Positions 1 through 8,951 of a DNA stretch of 64,000 nt are shown piece by piece. Source of the stretch: Hymenobacter cheonanensis. GTDB taxonomy: Bacteria; Bacteroidota; Bacteroidia; Cytophagales; Hymenobacteraceae. The stretch is from positions 248,001 to 312,000 of the forward strand of contig NZ_JAUQSW010000005.1 in the NCBI RefSeq assembly GCF_030581075.1. The letters are read 5' to 3'. Both the position numbers and the translations under genes were made by a program. The notes beneath the pieces are model-generated. The model worked only from the letters and a program-made list of their open reading frames with translations. It was not told where the DNA came from and did not search any database. Position 1 is the stretch's first letter; each line of letters opens with the position of its first letter.

Positions 1-2738
1 CTGATGCCGTAGAGGCGAATCTCGTCCGTCACGCGGTCGAAGGTGCGGTCGTACAGCACCTTGGTCAGCTGGCCTTTCTTGCTGATTTTCTGCATCACCA
101 CGCGGGTGTGGTGGTCGGGCAGGCGCGTTACCGTAAACTTCTCGCGCTTTTGCGAGCCGCGCACTTCCACAATGTCGCTCATTACATCCGAGTACTTGCG
201 GGCCACGTCGGGCAGCAGGTCGCGGCGGCTCTTGAGCTTGGCCACAATTTCGGCGCCGTGCTCGGCATAAATCTGGCTAGGCCACTTGTCGCGGAAAGCC
301 TTTTCGATAACGGCATCGGTGAGCTGGGCCTTCATAATCTCGGCCTGCTTCACCCATTCTTCGCGGCTCACGCCGCTCAGGTACAGGCGGTCGTTCGAGA
401 GGCCGGTCTGGTTGAGGCCTTTGTAGTCGCCGTAGTCGTAGCCGAAGTTTTGGAAGTTGCGCACCGCAAACTTTTTGGAAATCAAGGTCGGCAGCACGCC
501 ATCGCCCTTGAAGAAGGCAATATCGCGGTCTTCGGGCACGGCGGTGTAAATCTTGTCGCCGTCGTCGGTTTTGCGCTGGGCCCAGCGCCACTGGTCCTCG
601 TGGCGGTCCCAGTCGCCAATCCACATATCAAACAGGCGCGAGCGGGCAAAGGCCGGTTGGTCGACCTGGTTGTCGTTGTCCTCCAGCAGGTTTTCGAGCA
701 TCTTATCGGTGCTCACCAGCTTCTTGGCGTAGCCTAGCGAAGCATCGGTATCCTGGCTTCCTTTGGCATCTTCTTCGAGCGCGGCGGGCGTGTTGGCAAA
801 GCGCTGCTGATACTGCCCGAGCGCGGGGTCGTTGGGGATGTAAACGTAGCGCGGGTTGGTGTGCAGGATGCCGGCCGCCGTGGCCAGCGGCGGCAGCACA
901 AACGAGGCGTAGGGGTGCTGGGCCGAAATCTGGTCTTGCAGCACGGCCCGGGCCAGCCCGGTGCGGAAGTTCTCGGGCAGCACGGCGGCGGGGTCCTTGT
1001 CGATGCCACGCACGGTGTAGTAGTAGCCATCCTCGTTGCGCACCTTCAGCGAGGCCGTTTGCTTGCCGCCGCCCGTTTTGTAGGGCACTAGTCCGCCCTC
1101 GGCAGTCTTGATGTCGAGCACCGGAAACTTCACCGGCGTGGCCCACTCGCGGCGGTAGTGCTCGCCCAGCAGCCAGTTGTGAAACTTGCCGTGCTGGTTG
1201 TAGCTAGGGTTGACGGCTACCGTCACGGTGCTGTCTTGGTAGTCGGGGCGGCGCTCGGCCGAGGTCACCACGGGCGCGCCGGTGGGCTGGTTGGGCGTGC
1301 CGGTCGAGGCGGCGTTTTCGAGGTCGTCGCGGCTCTGGTTGCCCTTCACGGTTTGGGCGGTGCCGGCCGGGGCGCGGGTGCCCTGCACGGGGCCGGCGTC
1401 GGGCTTGGTGGTGTTCACGGCGCCGCCGGGGCCTTTGCCCGCGCTAGCCACCCCGCCGCGGCCCAGGTCGGCATACACCTGCTGGCGATACACGCGGCGG
1501 GCCGTCTGGCCCTTGTCGGCATCGCTCGGAATGAAATATTCGACCCACACCTGGCCGTCGTCGTAGTAATTGAGCCTGGCGAAGCCTTTTTCCTTGTCCG
1601 AAAACAGGGCGTCGCCGCCGTTGCCGGGTTTTACGTGCTGGGTTTTGCAGCCCGAGCCACTCGTGATGAAGTGTGCCTTGCTCAGCGCATCGTCGTAGTA
1701 CTGCAGGTTGTGCTCGTGGCCGTTGGCATACACCACGTTGGGGTATTTGGCAAACAGCTCGCGGAGGTTCTTCTTGTAGCTCTGATAGGCCGGGTAAGCC
1801 AAGTCCTGCGCAATGCCGCCGTATTTGCGGGCTAGCGGGTACACCGAGCCGATAATGGGCAGCGGCAAAAAGGCGTATTTCTGCACAATGCTGAGCGGAA
1901 ACACGTGGTCGGCAAACGTGAAGTAGCCGCCGTGAATGCCGTCCGAAAACAGCGGGTGGTGCGTCACAATCAGAATGTGCTTGCTCTGGTTACGCTTGAT
2001 AACTTCCTCCAGCTGGGCGTACACTTCTTCCTCCGTATCGGCCCCGCAGGCGTCGCCGAAGGGCCGGTTGGCCTGGTCGGTAATAAACCACTGCGAGTTG
2101 AGGGCAATCATCACCAGGTCGTCGCGCAGCCGGATTTCGTAGGGCCCGGGGCAGCCATCGCGCGGCACCAGAAAATCGCCGGTATACGAAAACTCGGTCG
2201 AGTCCTGGGCCAGGTAGTGCTCGGCGTAGGCCTGCTCGCGGTTTACCTGGGCTAGCCCGCCCTTGTAGCCCTGAATCCAGTCGTGGTTGCCGGGCGTCAT
2301 GTATTTCTCGCCCTTGTAGCCCTTCAAAATGTTGAGCTGCGTATTGAGGCGGCCCTCGGCAATCTTGCGGTCGTAGGCGCCCTCGGGCGGCATTCCCTGG
2401 TTGTAGATGTTATCGCCCAAGAACACTACCGCGCTCTTGCTGCCCGCCTGTAGCATTTGCTGGCGCATAAAGTTGAGCGAGGGCTCGCCGCCCTTCTCAA
2501 TCGGGATGGGGCTGCCTACATCGCCAATCAAAAACACCGAGTAGCGCATACGGCTCGAATCGGGCGGCAGCTTTTTTTCCCAGCCTAGGGCCTTGCCCCG
2601 GTAGTTGGGCTTGTAACCGGGCGGCGGATTAAAATCGGACTCGCCGGCTTCGCCCAATTCTTCCAGCTGTGCGGCAGCGGTGAAGGGGAGGGTAGCTAGC
2701 AGGCTAAGGCAGAAGAAAAGGCGGAAAAAGAGCGTCAT
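1..2738 (-). CDS. Secreted metallophosphoesterase with possible kinase-like second domain (partial, C-terminus outside window)
   Basis: The frame opens at ATG 2738 and runs off the left edge, so at least 912 residues are present and the C-terminus is missing. A signal peptide (about residues 1-23, ending AAAQ) is followed by a calcineurin-type metallophosphoesterase domain: GDVGS (D73), GDN (D109, N110), GNHD (150-153), THHPLF and GHEHN are all present, so metal binding should be intact. Residues 650-850 are a separate region with DWDRH (709-713) and EDRDIAFF (D737, D739), which I read as possibly a CotH/HipA/FAM20-like kinase catalytic loop and metal-binding Asp; that is inference. Related Bacteroidota proteins are often longer than 1100 residues and may end in an outer-membrane barrel, which cannot be seen here. 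It is probably periplasmic. A -7 box lies five bases before the ATG. Confidence 0.85.
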   Translation of the reverse strand, partial: MTLFFRLFFCLSLLATLPFTAAAQLEELGEAGESDFNPPPGYKPNYRGKALGWEKKLPPDSSRMRYSVFLIGDVGSPIPIEKGGEPSLNFMRQQMLQAGSKSAVVFLGDNIYNQGMPPEGAYDRKIAEGRLNTQLNILKGYKGEKYMTPGNHDWIQGYKGGLAQVNREQAYAEHYLAQDSTEFSYTGDFLVPRDGCPGPYEIRLRDDLVMIALNSQWFITDQANRPFGDACGADTEEEVYAQLEEVIKRNQSKHILIVTHHPLFSDGIHGGYFTFADHVFPLSIVQKYAFLPLPIIGSVYPLARKYGGIAQDLAYPAYQSYKKNLRELFAKYPNVVYANGHEHNLQYYDDALSKAHFITSGSGCKTQHVKPGNGGDALFSDKEKGFARLNYYDDGQVWVEYFIPSDADKGQTARRVYRQQVYADLGRGGVASAGKGPGGAVNTTKPDAGPVQGTRAPAGTAQTVKGNQSRDDLENAASTGTPNQPTGAPVVTSAERRPDYQDSTVTVAVNPSYNQHGKFHNWLLGEHYRREWATPVKFPVLDIKTAEGGLVPYKTGGGKQTASLKVRNEDGYYYTVRGIDKDPAAVLPENFRTGLARAVLQDQISAQHPYASFVLPPLATAAGILHTNPRYVYIPNDPALGQYQQRFANTPAALEEDAKGSQDTDASLGYAKKLVSTDKMLENLLEDNDNQVDQPAFARSRLFDMWIGDWDRHEDQWRWAQRKTDDGDKIYTAVPEDRDIAFFKGDGVLPTLISKKFAVRNFQNFGYDYGDYKGLNQTGLSNDRLYLSGVSREEWVKQAEIMKAQLTDAVIEKAFRDKWPSQIYAEHGAEIVAKLKSRRDLLPDVARKYSDVMSDIVEVRGSQKREKFTVTRLPDHHTRVVMQKISKKGQLTKVLYDRTFDRVTDEIRLYGI

Positions 2739-2743
2739 AGAAA

Positions 2744-2751
2744 CAAAACTA
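2744..2751 (-). promoter_or_regulatory. Bacteroidota -7 box before the metallophosphoesterase
   Basis: TAGTTTTG on the minus strand fits TAnnTTTG. Its last G is five bases from the ATG at 2738, so transcription would start at or next to the start codon. No clear -33 TTTG was found at the usual distance. Confidence 0.5.
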
Positions 2752-3012
2752 CAACCCACAAATGGGGCTATAAGGAAAGTGCAAAACCAATTGCAGTGAG
2801 TAGCAAACCAGTTGCCCACCAGCTCCGCAGGCAGCCACGAAATGCGTTGCTGCCTGCCAATGAAGAAAAACTGAACTCAATCTGTGCGCAGCTACGCAAA
2901 GCCAGCAGTCACGGTTGAGCTTGTCCGCTAACCCGCGCCCCGGCGCCCCCGTTGAAAGCCCGCCCCCGGGCCGAACCCAACGCCAGCCGGCGGTTGTTTC
3001 TTGCGTTGAATT

Positions 3013-4326
3013 ATGGCTACTACTACTCTCCCCGCCGAAGCCGACCTGCCGGCTGCTGCTACCCCGGATGCCGCGCCCGACAAGGCCGATAAGCCCGCCA
3101 AAGCGCCCAAACCCGAGCCTTCGGCCCTGGTGCAGGCGGCCCAGGCCTACCTCGAGCCCGTGCTCGAAAAAGAGCTTGACCCGCGCCTCACCTACCACAC
3201 CCTGGCCCACACGGCCTACGTGGTGAAGCAGGCGCGCAACCTGGCCGACGATGCCAAGCTCAGCCCCGAGCAAACCGAAGAGCTGCTGCTAGCCGCCTGG
3301 TTTCACGACTCGGGCTACCTCGATACCTACGATGGGCACGAGTACAAGAGCATGGCCCGTGCCGAGGCCTGGCTGCGAGAGCAGCACTACGACCCGGCGC
3401 GCATCGAGGTCATAAAAAATCTCATCCGGGCCACGCACCGCAATGAGAAGGCTAATACCGAGCTGGAAAAAATGCTCGTCGATGCCGACATGAGCAACCT
3501 GGCGGCCGATGACTTCCGAGCCCGCGCCGAGCTTATCCGCAACGAGTGGGAGCTGGCCCTCGACAAATCGTACACCACCCCCGACTGGGCCGAGCTGCAG
3601 CTCAACTTCATGCTAGCCCACAAATATCAGTCGGAGGCCGGCAAGGCGCGCTATAAAAAGTGCCTCAAGGCTAATATCGAAGACCAGCGCGACCACCTTA
3701 AAAAGGCCGCCAAAAAAGCCAAGAAGAAGGAAAAAGAAGCCACCGAAACCTTCGCCGAGCCCAAGCGGGGCATCGAAACCATGTTCCGCACCATGTACTC
3801 CAACCACATGAAGCTCTCGGATATGGCCGATAAAAAAGCGGGCATGATGATTCAGCTTAATGCGGTAATTCTTTCTATTATAATTACTTACCTGGGAGCT
3901 AAGTCGTCGGTGCTAGCCCCTACGGGCAATGCCAGCTTCACGCGCAACCCCATCCTGGCCGTGCCCATGGGCGTGCTGCTGCTCACGGCGCTCGGGTCGG
4001 TCACGTCGGCCATCCTCTCGGCCCAGCCCGATGTTACGAGCTTTAAATGGCTGAAGCGCAACCCCGAAATTGCTACCAACCGGCGGGTTAACCTGCTGTT
4101 TTTCGGGCAGTTTACCAAGCTTAGCCTGCAGCACTTCCAGGAGGGTATGCGCGAGCTGATGCGCCAGAAAGACACGCTCTACAACAACATGGTAACCGAC
4201 GTGTACTACCTCGGCGAGGTGCTCGACCGCAAGTATAAGCTGCTACGCGTGAGCTACTCCATTTTTATGGTCGGGCTTATTCTTACAGCGCTCTCGTTTG
4301 GGATAGTACTCGCGTATAAGATGTAG
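3013..4326 (+). CDS. HD-domain phosphohydrolase fused to Pycsar-effector-type transmembrane module
   Basis: 437 residues from ATG 3013. Residues 1-38 are an Ala/Pro-rich disordered lead. An HD domain follows, with H62/H66, the H98-D99 doublet (WFHDSGY), H142 and D157/D159, so metal-dependent phosphohydrolase activity on a nucleotide or phosphate ester is plausible. After a Lys-rich coil (about 230-250), residues 253-437 match the PycTM/DUF5706 pattern: a FRTMYSNHMKLSDMADKKA stretch leading straight into a membrane helix (MMIQLNAVILSIII), then further helices near 315-335 and the C-terminus. PycTM proteins are membrane-disrupting effectors of Pycsar anti-phage systems, gated by cCMP or cUMP. 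No cyclase gene is adjacent. The HD part could degrade the nucleotide signal or act as the sensor; that is inference. A tRNA gene follows 33 bp downstream. Confidence 0.82.
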   Translation: MATTTLPAEADLPAAATPDAAPDKADKPAKAPKPEPSALVQAAQAYLEPVLEKELDPRLTYHTLAHTAYVVKQARNLADDAKLSPEQTEELLLAAWFHDSGYLDTYDGHEYKSMARAEAWLREQHYDPARIEVIKNLIRATHRNEKANTELEKMLVDADMSNLAADDFRARAELIRNEWELALDKSYTTPDWAELQLNFMLAHKYQSEAGKARYKKCLKANIEDQRDHLKKAAKKAKKKEKEATETFAEPKRGIETMFRTMYSNHMKLSDMADKKAGMMIQLNAVILSIIITYLGAKSSVLAPTGNASFTRNPILAVPMGVLLLTALGSVTSAILSAQPDVTSFKWLKRNPEIATNRRVNLLFFGQFTKLSLQHFQEGMRELMRQKDTLYNNMVTDVYYLGEVLDRKYKLLRVSYSIFMVGLILTALSFGIVLAYKM

Positions 4327-4345
4327 CTGGGCCGCCCCGGCGACG

Positions 4346-4353
4346 TAACTTTG
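4346..4353 (+). promoter_or_regulatory. -7 box for tRNA-Arg
   Basis: TAACTTTG fits TAnnTTTG and lies six bases upstream of the tRNA, so the transcript would begin almost at the mature 5' end. It sits just after the stop codon of the HD/PycTM gene. Confidence 0.6.
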
Positions 4354-4359
4354 TGGCCT

Positions 4360-4431
4360 GGCTGCGTAGTTCAAGGGATAGAATAGGCGTTTCCTAAACG
4401 CTTGATAGCAGTTCGAATCTGCTCGTGGCTA
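4360..4431 (+). tRNA. tRNA-Arg (anticodon CCT)
   Basis: 72 nt cloverleaf. The acceptor pairs GGCTGCG with CGTGGCT using three G-U pairs. The anticodon stem GGCGT/ACGCT carries loop TTCCTAA, giving CCT. The T-arm is AGCAG-TTCGAAT-CTGCT, with discriminator A. CCA is not encoded (ACA follows). A strong hairpin terminator lies 16 bp downstream. Confidence 0.93.
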
Positions 4432-4447
4432 CATATATTGCTTGCAT

Positions 4448-4484
4448 AATACTCCTGTCCGCAGCGCGGACAGGAGTATTTTAG
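4448..4484 (+). terminator. Hairpin terminator after tRNA-Arg
   Basis: A perfect 15-bp stem (4448-4462 with 4466-4480) around the 3-nt loop AGC, followed by a T-rich tail. The stem is palindromic and could also work in the other direction, but the gene order favours plus. Confidence 0.85.
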
Positions 4485-4622
4485 TTTAAGCGCTGGTAGT
4501 GGGTGTATTAACTGATTGTTAATCAGATTGTCCTCATAATTACTTCATGTTTAGTAAATGAAGCAGGTAGTAGCTTTGCTTCGGCACCCAAGCCGATTGT
4601 TCTACCTCTTATCTCCTTTTCC

Positions 4623-6068
4623 ATGAAGCAAGTATTTCGTTACCTGGCCGCGCCGTTGCTGAGCGTGGCGCTACTGGCCGGCTGCGCTCGTCAGGAAGCT
4701 AGCCCCACCCTGCCGGCCGCCGTCAACCTGAGCCAGGATGCCTCGGCGCCCGGCTTCCCCGAAGGTTTTGAAACTGGCACCAAAACTGCGTACACCAGCG
4801 GCAGCGTCACGCTGGGCTCGGGCTCCTGGACTCTCAACGATGCCCTGATTGGCAACACCACGGCCGATGCCAAAACGGGTAGCCAGTCGGCTAGGGTGCG
4901 CAACAGCGGCACGCTGAGCATGAACTTCGACCTGAGCGGCGGCGCGGGCGTAGTAACGGTGGGCCACGCCCTCTACGGCACCGACGCCAGCGGCACCTGG
5001 GAGCTGTGGGCCAGCGCCAACGGCGGCTCGTCGTATGCTAAGGTGGGCAGCACCATCACCACCAGTAGCACCGCGCTGAACACGGCCAGCTTCACAGTGA
5101 ATATTGCCGGTGCTGTGCGCCTGCAGGTGCGCAAAACCGACGGCAGCACCAACCGGCTCAACTTCGATAACATCACGGTAGAAAGCTACAGCGGCACCGG
5201 CACGGGCGGCGGGGGCACCACCACGGGCGGCAAAAAATTCCTCTTCGACGCCAGCCACGGCGAACTGGCCGGCAATGCCGATTGGGCGCTCGACGTAGAT
5301 GGCGGCGTGGTGCCGCGTTACCCCACACCGGCCGCCTCGGGCATCACGGCCAGCACGTCGGAAACCTACTGGACGGCCGCGCTCTCCTCGTGGGGCGTGG
5401 CCCTGGTGAAGCTCGGCAACTCGGTCGAGAACCTGCCTAGCGGCACGGCTATCACCTACGGCAACACTTCGAACCCGCAGGACCTGGCCAACTACAACGT
5501 ATTCGTGATTGACGAGCCGAATAACCTGTTCACCGCCAGCGAGAAAACGGCCATTCTCAACTTCGTGAAAAACGGCGGCGGTCTGTTCATGATTTCCGAC
5601 CACACCGTGTCGGACCGCGACAACGATGGCTACGACTCGCCGGCCATCTGGAACGACTTGATGACCAACAACTCGGTGCAGGCCAACCCGTTTGGCTACA
5701 GCATTGCGCTCACTAACATCTCCGAAACCAGCGCCAACGTGCTGGCTAGCAGCACCAACGTTATCCTGCACGGTTCGCAGGGCAACGTGACCCAGCTCAA
5801 ATTCTCGAACGGCGCCACCATCACCAAAACCAGCGGCTCGCAGGCCACGCCGCTTATTTGGCAGGGTAGCTCGGCGCAGGGCCTCAGCAACATTATGTGC
5901 GCCACCAGCACGTTTGGCACGGGCCGCGTTTTCGTCATCACCGACTCGTCGCCGGCCGACGACGGCACCGGCAGCCCTGGCAACACGGTGTATCCCGGCT
6001 GGACGGAAATTTCGAGCCACGCTCCGCTGCACCTGAACGCCTCGCTTTGGCTGGCCAAGCAGCAGTAA
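4623..6068 (+). CDS. Lipoprotein with beta-sandwich domain and class-I-glutamine-amidotransferase-like domain
   Basis: 481 residues. The lipobox LLAGC puts the lipidated Cys at 21, so the protein is probably anchored in the outer membrane or periplasm. Residues about 45-190 form a Ser/Thr/Gly-rich domain (…FETGTKTAY… to …NFDNITVES) of the kind appended to secreted Bacteroidota nucleases and hydrolases. A Gly/Thr linker (GTGTGGGGTTTGG) leads to residues 205-480, with an alternating strand/helix layout (KKFLFDASHGE, NVFVIDEPNN, NGGGLFMISDHT, GRVFVITDSSP), suggestive of a GATase-like or ThuA/DUF4350-like fold. The DASHGE and SDHT motifs could be functional, but no catalytic set can be assigned. 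Function is not known. It is a single gene with its own 190-bp upstream region and a terminator. Confidence 0.8.
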   Translation: MKQVFRYLAAPLLSVALLAGCARQEASPTLPAAVNLSQDASAPGFPEGFETGTKTAYTSGSVTLGSGSWTLNDALIGNTTADAKTGSQSARVRNSGTLSMNFDLSGGAGVVTVGHALYGTDASGTWELWASANGGSSYAKVGSTITTSSTALNTASFTVNIAGAVRLQVRKTDGSTNRLNFDNITVESYSGTGTGGGGTTTGGKKFLFDASHGELAGNADWALDVDGGVVPRYPTPAASGITASTSETYWTAALSSWGVALVKLGNSVENLPSGTAITYGNTSNPQDLANYNVFVIDEPNNLFTASEKTAILNFVKNGGGLFMISDHTVSDRDNDGYDSPAIWNDLMTNNSVQANPFGYSIALTNISETSANVLASSTNVILHGSQGNVTQLKFSNGATITKTSGSQATPLIWQGSSAQGLSNIMCATSTFGTGRVFVITDSSPADDGTGSPGNTVYPGWTEISSHAPLHLNASLWLAKQQ

Positions 6069-6089
6069 GCAATGCGCTAAGCGCAAAAA

Positions 6090-6121
6090 AAGCCCCTGGC
6101 ATAGTGCCAGGGGCTTTTTTT
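6090..6121 (+). terminator. Hairpin terminator between convergent genes
   Basis: AGCCCCTGGCA (6091-6101) pairs with TGCCAGGGGCT (6105-6115), with an A-run before and a T-run after. It can serve both the plus-strand lipoprotein gene and the minus-strand DUF5686 gene. Confidence 0.9.
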
Positions 6122-6142
6122 ATAAAGTGGGGGCTAGCGTTG

Positions 6143-8725
6143 CTACAACCGGAACTGCGCGCCAACCTTCACCCCAAAGTTGGGCGGGGCAGTGCCGTTG
6201 CGCGTGGTGGGCTGCTCATTGCGGTACGTAACGCGGTGAATAAAATCGACCCGCAGAAATTTGAAGATGTTCTCGACGCCGTAGCCGGCCTCGATGTAGG
6301 GCGCCTTGCCCAGCGAGGGCAGCAAAAACTGGTTGCCGCGCCCATCTACGGGCGAGAGCTTGTTGGCATCGGTGAGGCCGCCGTAGAGGAAGTTGGCGGT
6401 GGCCACCAGGCGCCAGTTGAAGCGCCGGATGCCCGGAATGGCGTTCAGGATGATGCCCTCGAAGTGGTGGTCGAGGCGCAGCGATACCGAGCGGTCGGTC
6501 ACAAACTCAAAGTAATTGAGCAGGTTAAACGAGTTAATGTTATAGAAGGGCGTCTGGTTGCCGAGCGGTGCCTTCAGCAGCAGGTACGATACTTCCGACG
6601 GAATGTAGCTGCCCTCCACGCGGTAGTTGAGCCGCCCGAAGTGTCCGGCCGACAAGCTGTGCGTAACCAGCAGGTTGTACTTGTTGTACGTGTTGTTGCC
6701 CCGAAACCAGTCGATGGTGCCGAAGGTGTAGCGGAATGTAAACACCGGCCAGCGCTTGAGGCCGATGGCGCGGCGGCGGTTTTCGGCCTGCACCAGGTTT
6801 TCGTCGGGCGCGTAGCGCGATTCCAGCACCACCTCGGTTTGGTGCAGCTTGTCGGGCGTCAGGTCGGTGGGGTCGCCGCCGGGGCGCGGCTGGGTGCGCA
6901 CCTGAAACTGCGGCACGCTGTTTTGGTAGCGCAAAATCACGGTTTGGGTGAAGCCGTGAAACAGGTCGCGCTGCACGCTCAGCAGCGACAAATCGCGCAT
7001 AATGGGCAGCCCCTCGCGGAAGCGGCCCCAGCGCGAGGCGGCCACGAAGAGGTTATTATCGGGCAAAAAGTCGTTGTCCAGCAGCGCGTACTGCTCCACA
7101 TCGTGCCGGTACTCGCCGCCAAAAACCGTCCAGTGCCGCCGCTCGGCAATGTAGTTGGCTCGCAGGCCATACTTGAAGCGGCCGTCCATGGTGCCGTAGG
7201 CCACGTAGGGCTGGTACACCCAGTTGCGGCTGAAAGCCGGCGTGGTGCGAAAGCCCAGCCGGAAGCGCGCGCCCTCAAAGTTGTTGTAAGCGAAGGTGTT
7301 GATGATGGGGCCTAGCTCAATCATGCCCCGGTCGCCCACGCGCCGGTAGCCGTTGATGAATAGGTCAATCCAATCGAGGGTGCTGCGCACGGCCGGTAGC
7401 TCGCGCGCCGAGTCGAGCACGGCAAAGGTCTGGCGCTCGCTCAGGCTCAGCGTGTCGGGCCGGTTTTTATCGAAGTAGCCCTCGGTGGCGCCGCTAGGCA
7501 GCAGGCCGCTTATCAGGCCGCTGGTTTCGCTATCGGTGCCTGGCTCCATCACCGTGCTCACGATGGGCTGGTCGTAGAAACTGCCCGGGTGCTGCGTGTT
7601 GCGCTGAAAGCCCGAGTTGACGGTGGTGAAGCGCACGCGCATGGCGGCCTGCTTGTCGCCGGGGCGCACGGCCACTACCAAGCGGGTGCGGGCGGCTAGC
7701 CCCGGCCCCTGCGCGGGCGGCGTCAGCTCCTGCTGAATACGCAAGTCACTCACGAAGTTGAGGTTGGCGTGCTCGCTGGCTATCACATCGATGCGGCGCA
7801 GGGCGTATTTGTCCTTCGTAATCCAGATGGTGCCGGCAAAAGCCAGGTCGTGGTCGCGCTTGGGTGCCACCGCAATCTTGTAGCACATATCCTGGCCCAC
7901 CAGCAGCGAGTCTTGCAGGGTATAGTCGTAGGTAAGGCGCCCGCCGGCCGAAATGGGCGAGATAAAGTCTTTACCCAGAATATTTTGCCAGTTGGGATAG
8001 AAGTCGAAGTTCTGAAAATTCGACCCTAGCATCTGGCTCAGCACCGAGCCTTCGCGGGGGCCGGCGCCGCGCATCTGCTTGTGCAGAATGTCTTCGCGCC
8101 GGTGCATGGGCGGGCCGTACTTCACGTACACTTTCGAGCCCACTTCGGAGGCAAATAGCGGCAGCGGGGCATCGGGGTCGGAGGCGGCGGCCGAGCCGTG
8201 GCGGGCAGCCAGGGCTCGCATATCCTTCACTACCTTGCGATTGGCCAGGGCCTTCGGAATATCAGCCAGGCTGACCTCGATGCGGTTGTACGAGTCGAAC
8301 TCGGCCGACGTGAGAGCAGTGCGCTCGTTTTCGGGCTTGTGCTTCTGCACCTCGCGCAGGATGCGAAAGGCCGGATTTTCGGGCTGGCGCGACGACACAA
8401 ATACTTCGCCCAGCGCTACGCCGCCGCCTTTTTTGAGGCGAAACAGCACGGTTTGGGGCGAGGTAGCGGCCAGCTTCTTGCGCAGCGTAAGAAAGCCGAG
8501 CGACGAGGCGGCCAGCGAGTCGACGCCATCTACGGCCAGCTTAAACTTGCCCTCCAGGTCGGCCGTGACGCCAATGCTGGTGTGCGGTACGAAGATGGAG
8601 GCAAACGGCACTGGCTCGCCCGTGGCGGCCTCCACCACCTGCCCGCTAATGGCAATTCGTTGGGCCACGGCGAGCCGGCCGGTCAGGAGCAGGCCCAGCA
8701 GCAGTAGCGAAACGGTAAATTTCAT
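6143..8725 (-). CDS. DUF5686/carboxypeptidase-like regulatory domain outer-membrane protein
   Basis: 860 residues from ATG 8725; the frame stays open 75 nt further upstream but the signal peptide begins at MKFTVSLLLL. After the signal peptide (to about residue 22, AVAQ), a carboxypeptidase-regulatory-like beta-sandwich opens with ISGQVVEAATGEPVPFAS and ends near residue 105. The rest is the DUF5686 region typical of Bacteroidota: an N-terminal periplasmic half (about 110-430) and a C-terminal half rich in aromatic and alternating strands (LGFRTTPAFSRNWVYQPY) that ends GVKVGAQFRL, a barrel-type C-terminus. It is probably an outer-membrane beta-barrel of unknown role. The last gene of the minus-strand run. 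Confidence 0.85.
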   Translation of the reverse strand: MKFTVSLLLLGLLLTGRLAVAQRIAISGQVVEAATGEPVPFASIFVPHTSIGVTADLEGKFKLAVDGVDSLAASSLGFLTLRKKLAATSPQTVLFRLKKGGGVALGEVFVSSRQPENPAFRILREVQKHKPENERTALTSAEFDSYNRIEVSLADIPKALANRKVVKDMRALAARHGSAAASDPDAPLPLFASEVGSKVYVKYGPPMHRREDILHKQMRGAGPREGSVLSQMLGSNFQNFDFYPNWQNILGKDFISPISAGGRLTYDYTLQDSLLVGQDMCYKIAVAPKRDHDLAFAGTIWITKDKYALRRIDVIASEHANLNFVSDLRIQQELTPPAQGPGLAARTRLVVAVRPGDKQAAMRVRFTTVNSGFQRNTQHPGSFYDQPIVSTVMEPGTDSETSGLISGLLPSGATEGYFDKNRPDTLSLSERQTFAVLDSARELPAVRSTLDWIDLFINGYRRVGDRGMIELGPIINTFAYNNFEGARFRLGFRTTPAFSRNWVYQPYVAYGTMDGRFKYGLRANYIAERRHWTVFGGEYRHDVEQYALLDNDFLPDNNLFVAASRWGRFREGLPIMRDLSLLSVQRDLFHGFTQTVILRYQNSVPQFQVRTQPRPGGDPTDLTPDKLHQTEVVLESRYAPDENLVQAENRRRAIGLKRWPVFTFRYTFGTIDWFRGNNTYNKYNLLVTHSLSAGHFGRLNYRVEGSYIPSEVSYLLLKAPLGNQTPFYNINSFNLLNYFEFVTDRSVSLRLDHHFEGIILNAIPGIRRFNWRLVATANFLYGGLTDANKLSPVDGRGNQFLLPSLGKAPYIEAGYGVENIFKFLRVDFIHRVTYRNEQPTTRNGTAPPNFGVKVGAQFRL

Positions 8726-8951
8726 AGAATTAGAGCGATACGCGAAGCTTTGGGGAAGGGGGACACGCTCGCAAGTTACGCAAGGTGCGGCAGGTAGCAA
8801 CTAGTTCCAAACGCCCGGCGGGCGGGCAGCTTCATGGGCGTCTTACTCCAAAAATGCAATTGATTATCAATAAATTAAAGCAGGGTAGCAACCCGGAATT
8901 AGCCCCGGGCCACTACCCGAACAGCGCTTTTTTCTGTGCCAACGGCCAGCC

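Noticed and set aside
2739..3012. Minus-strand frame of 174 residues at 2749-3273
   Set aside because: It overlaps the N-terminus of the HD/PycTM gene in antisense and has no recognisable protein pattern.
3013..4326. Complete Pycsar operon
   Set aside because: Neither neighbour is a nucleotide cyclase, so only the effector-type domain can be claimed.
4671..6086. Long open frame on the minus strand opposite the lipoprotein gene
   Set aside because: Arg/Ala/Val-rich without a family pattern; the plus-strand frame has a lipobox and folded domains. High GC makes long antisense frames common here.
5897..7315. Long open frame on plus strand across the lipoprotein end and the DUF5686 gene
   Set aside because: It crosses a strong terminator and runs antisense to an intact outer-membrane protein.
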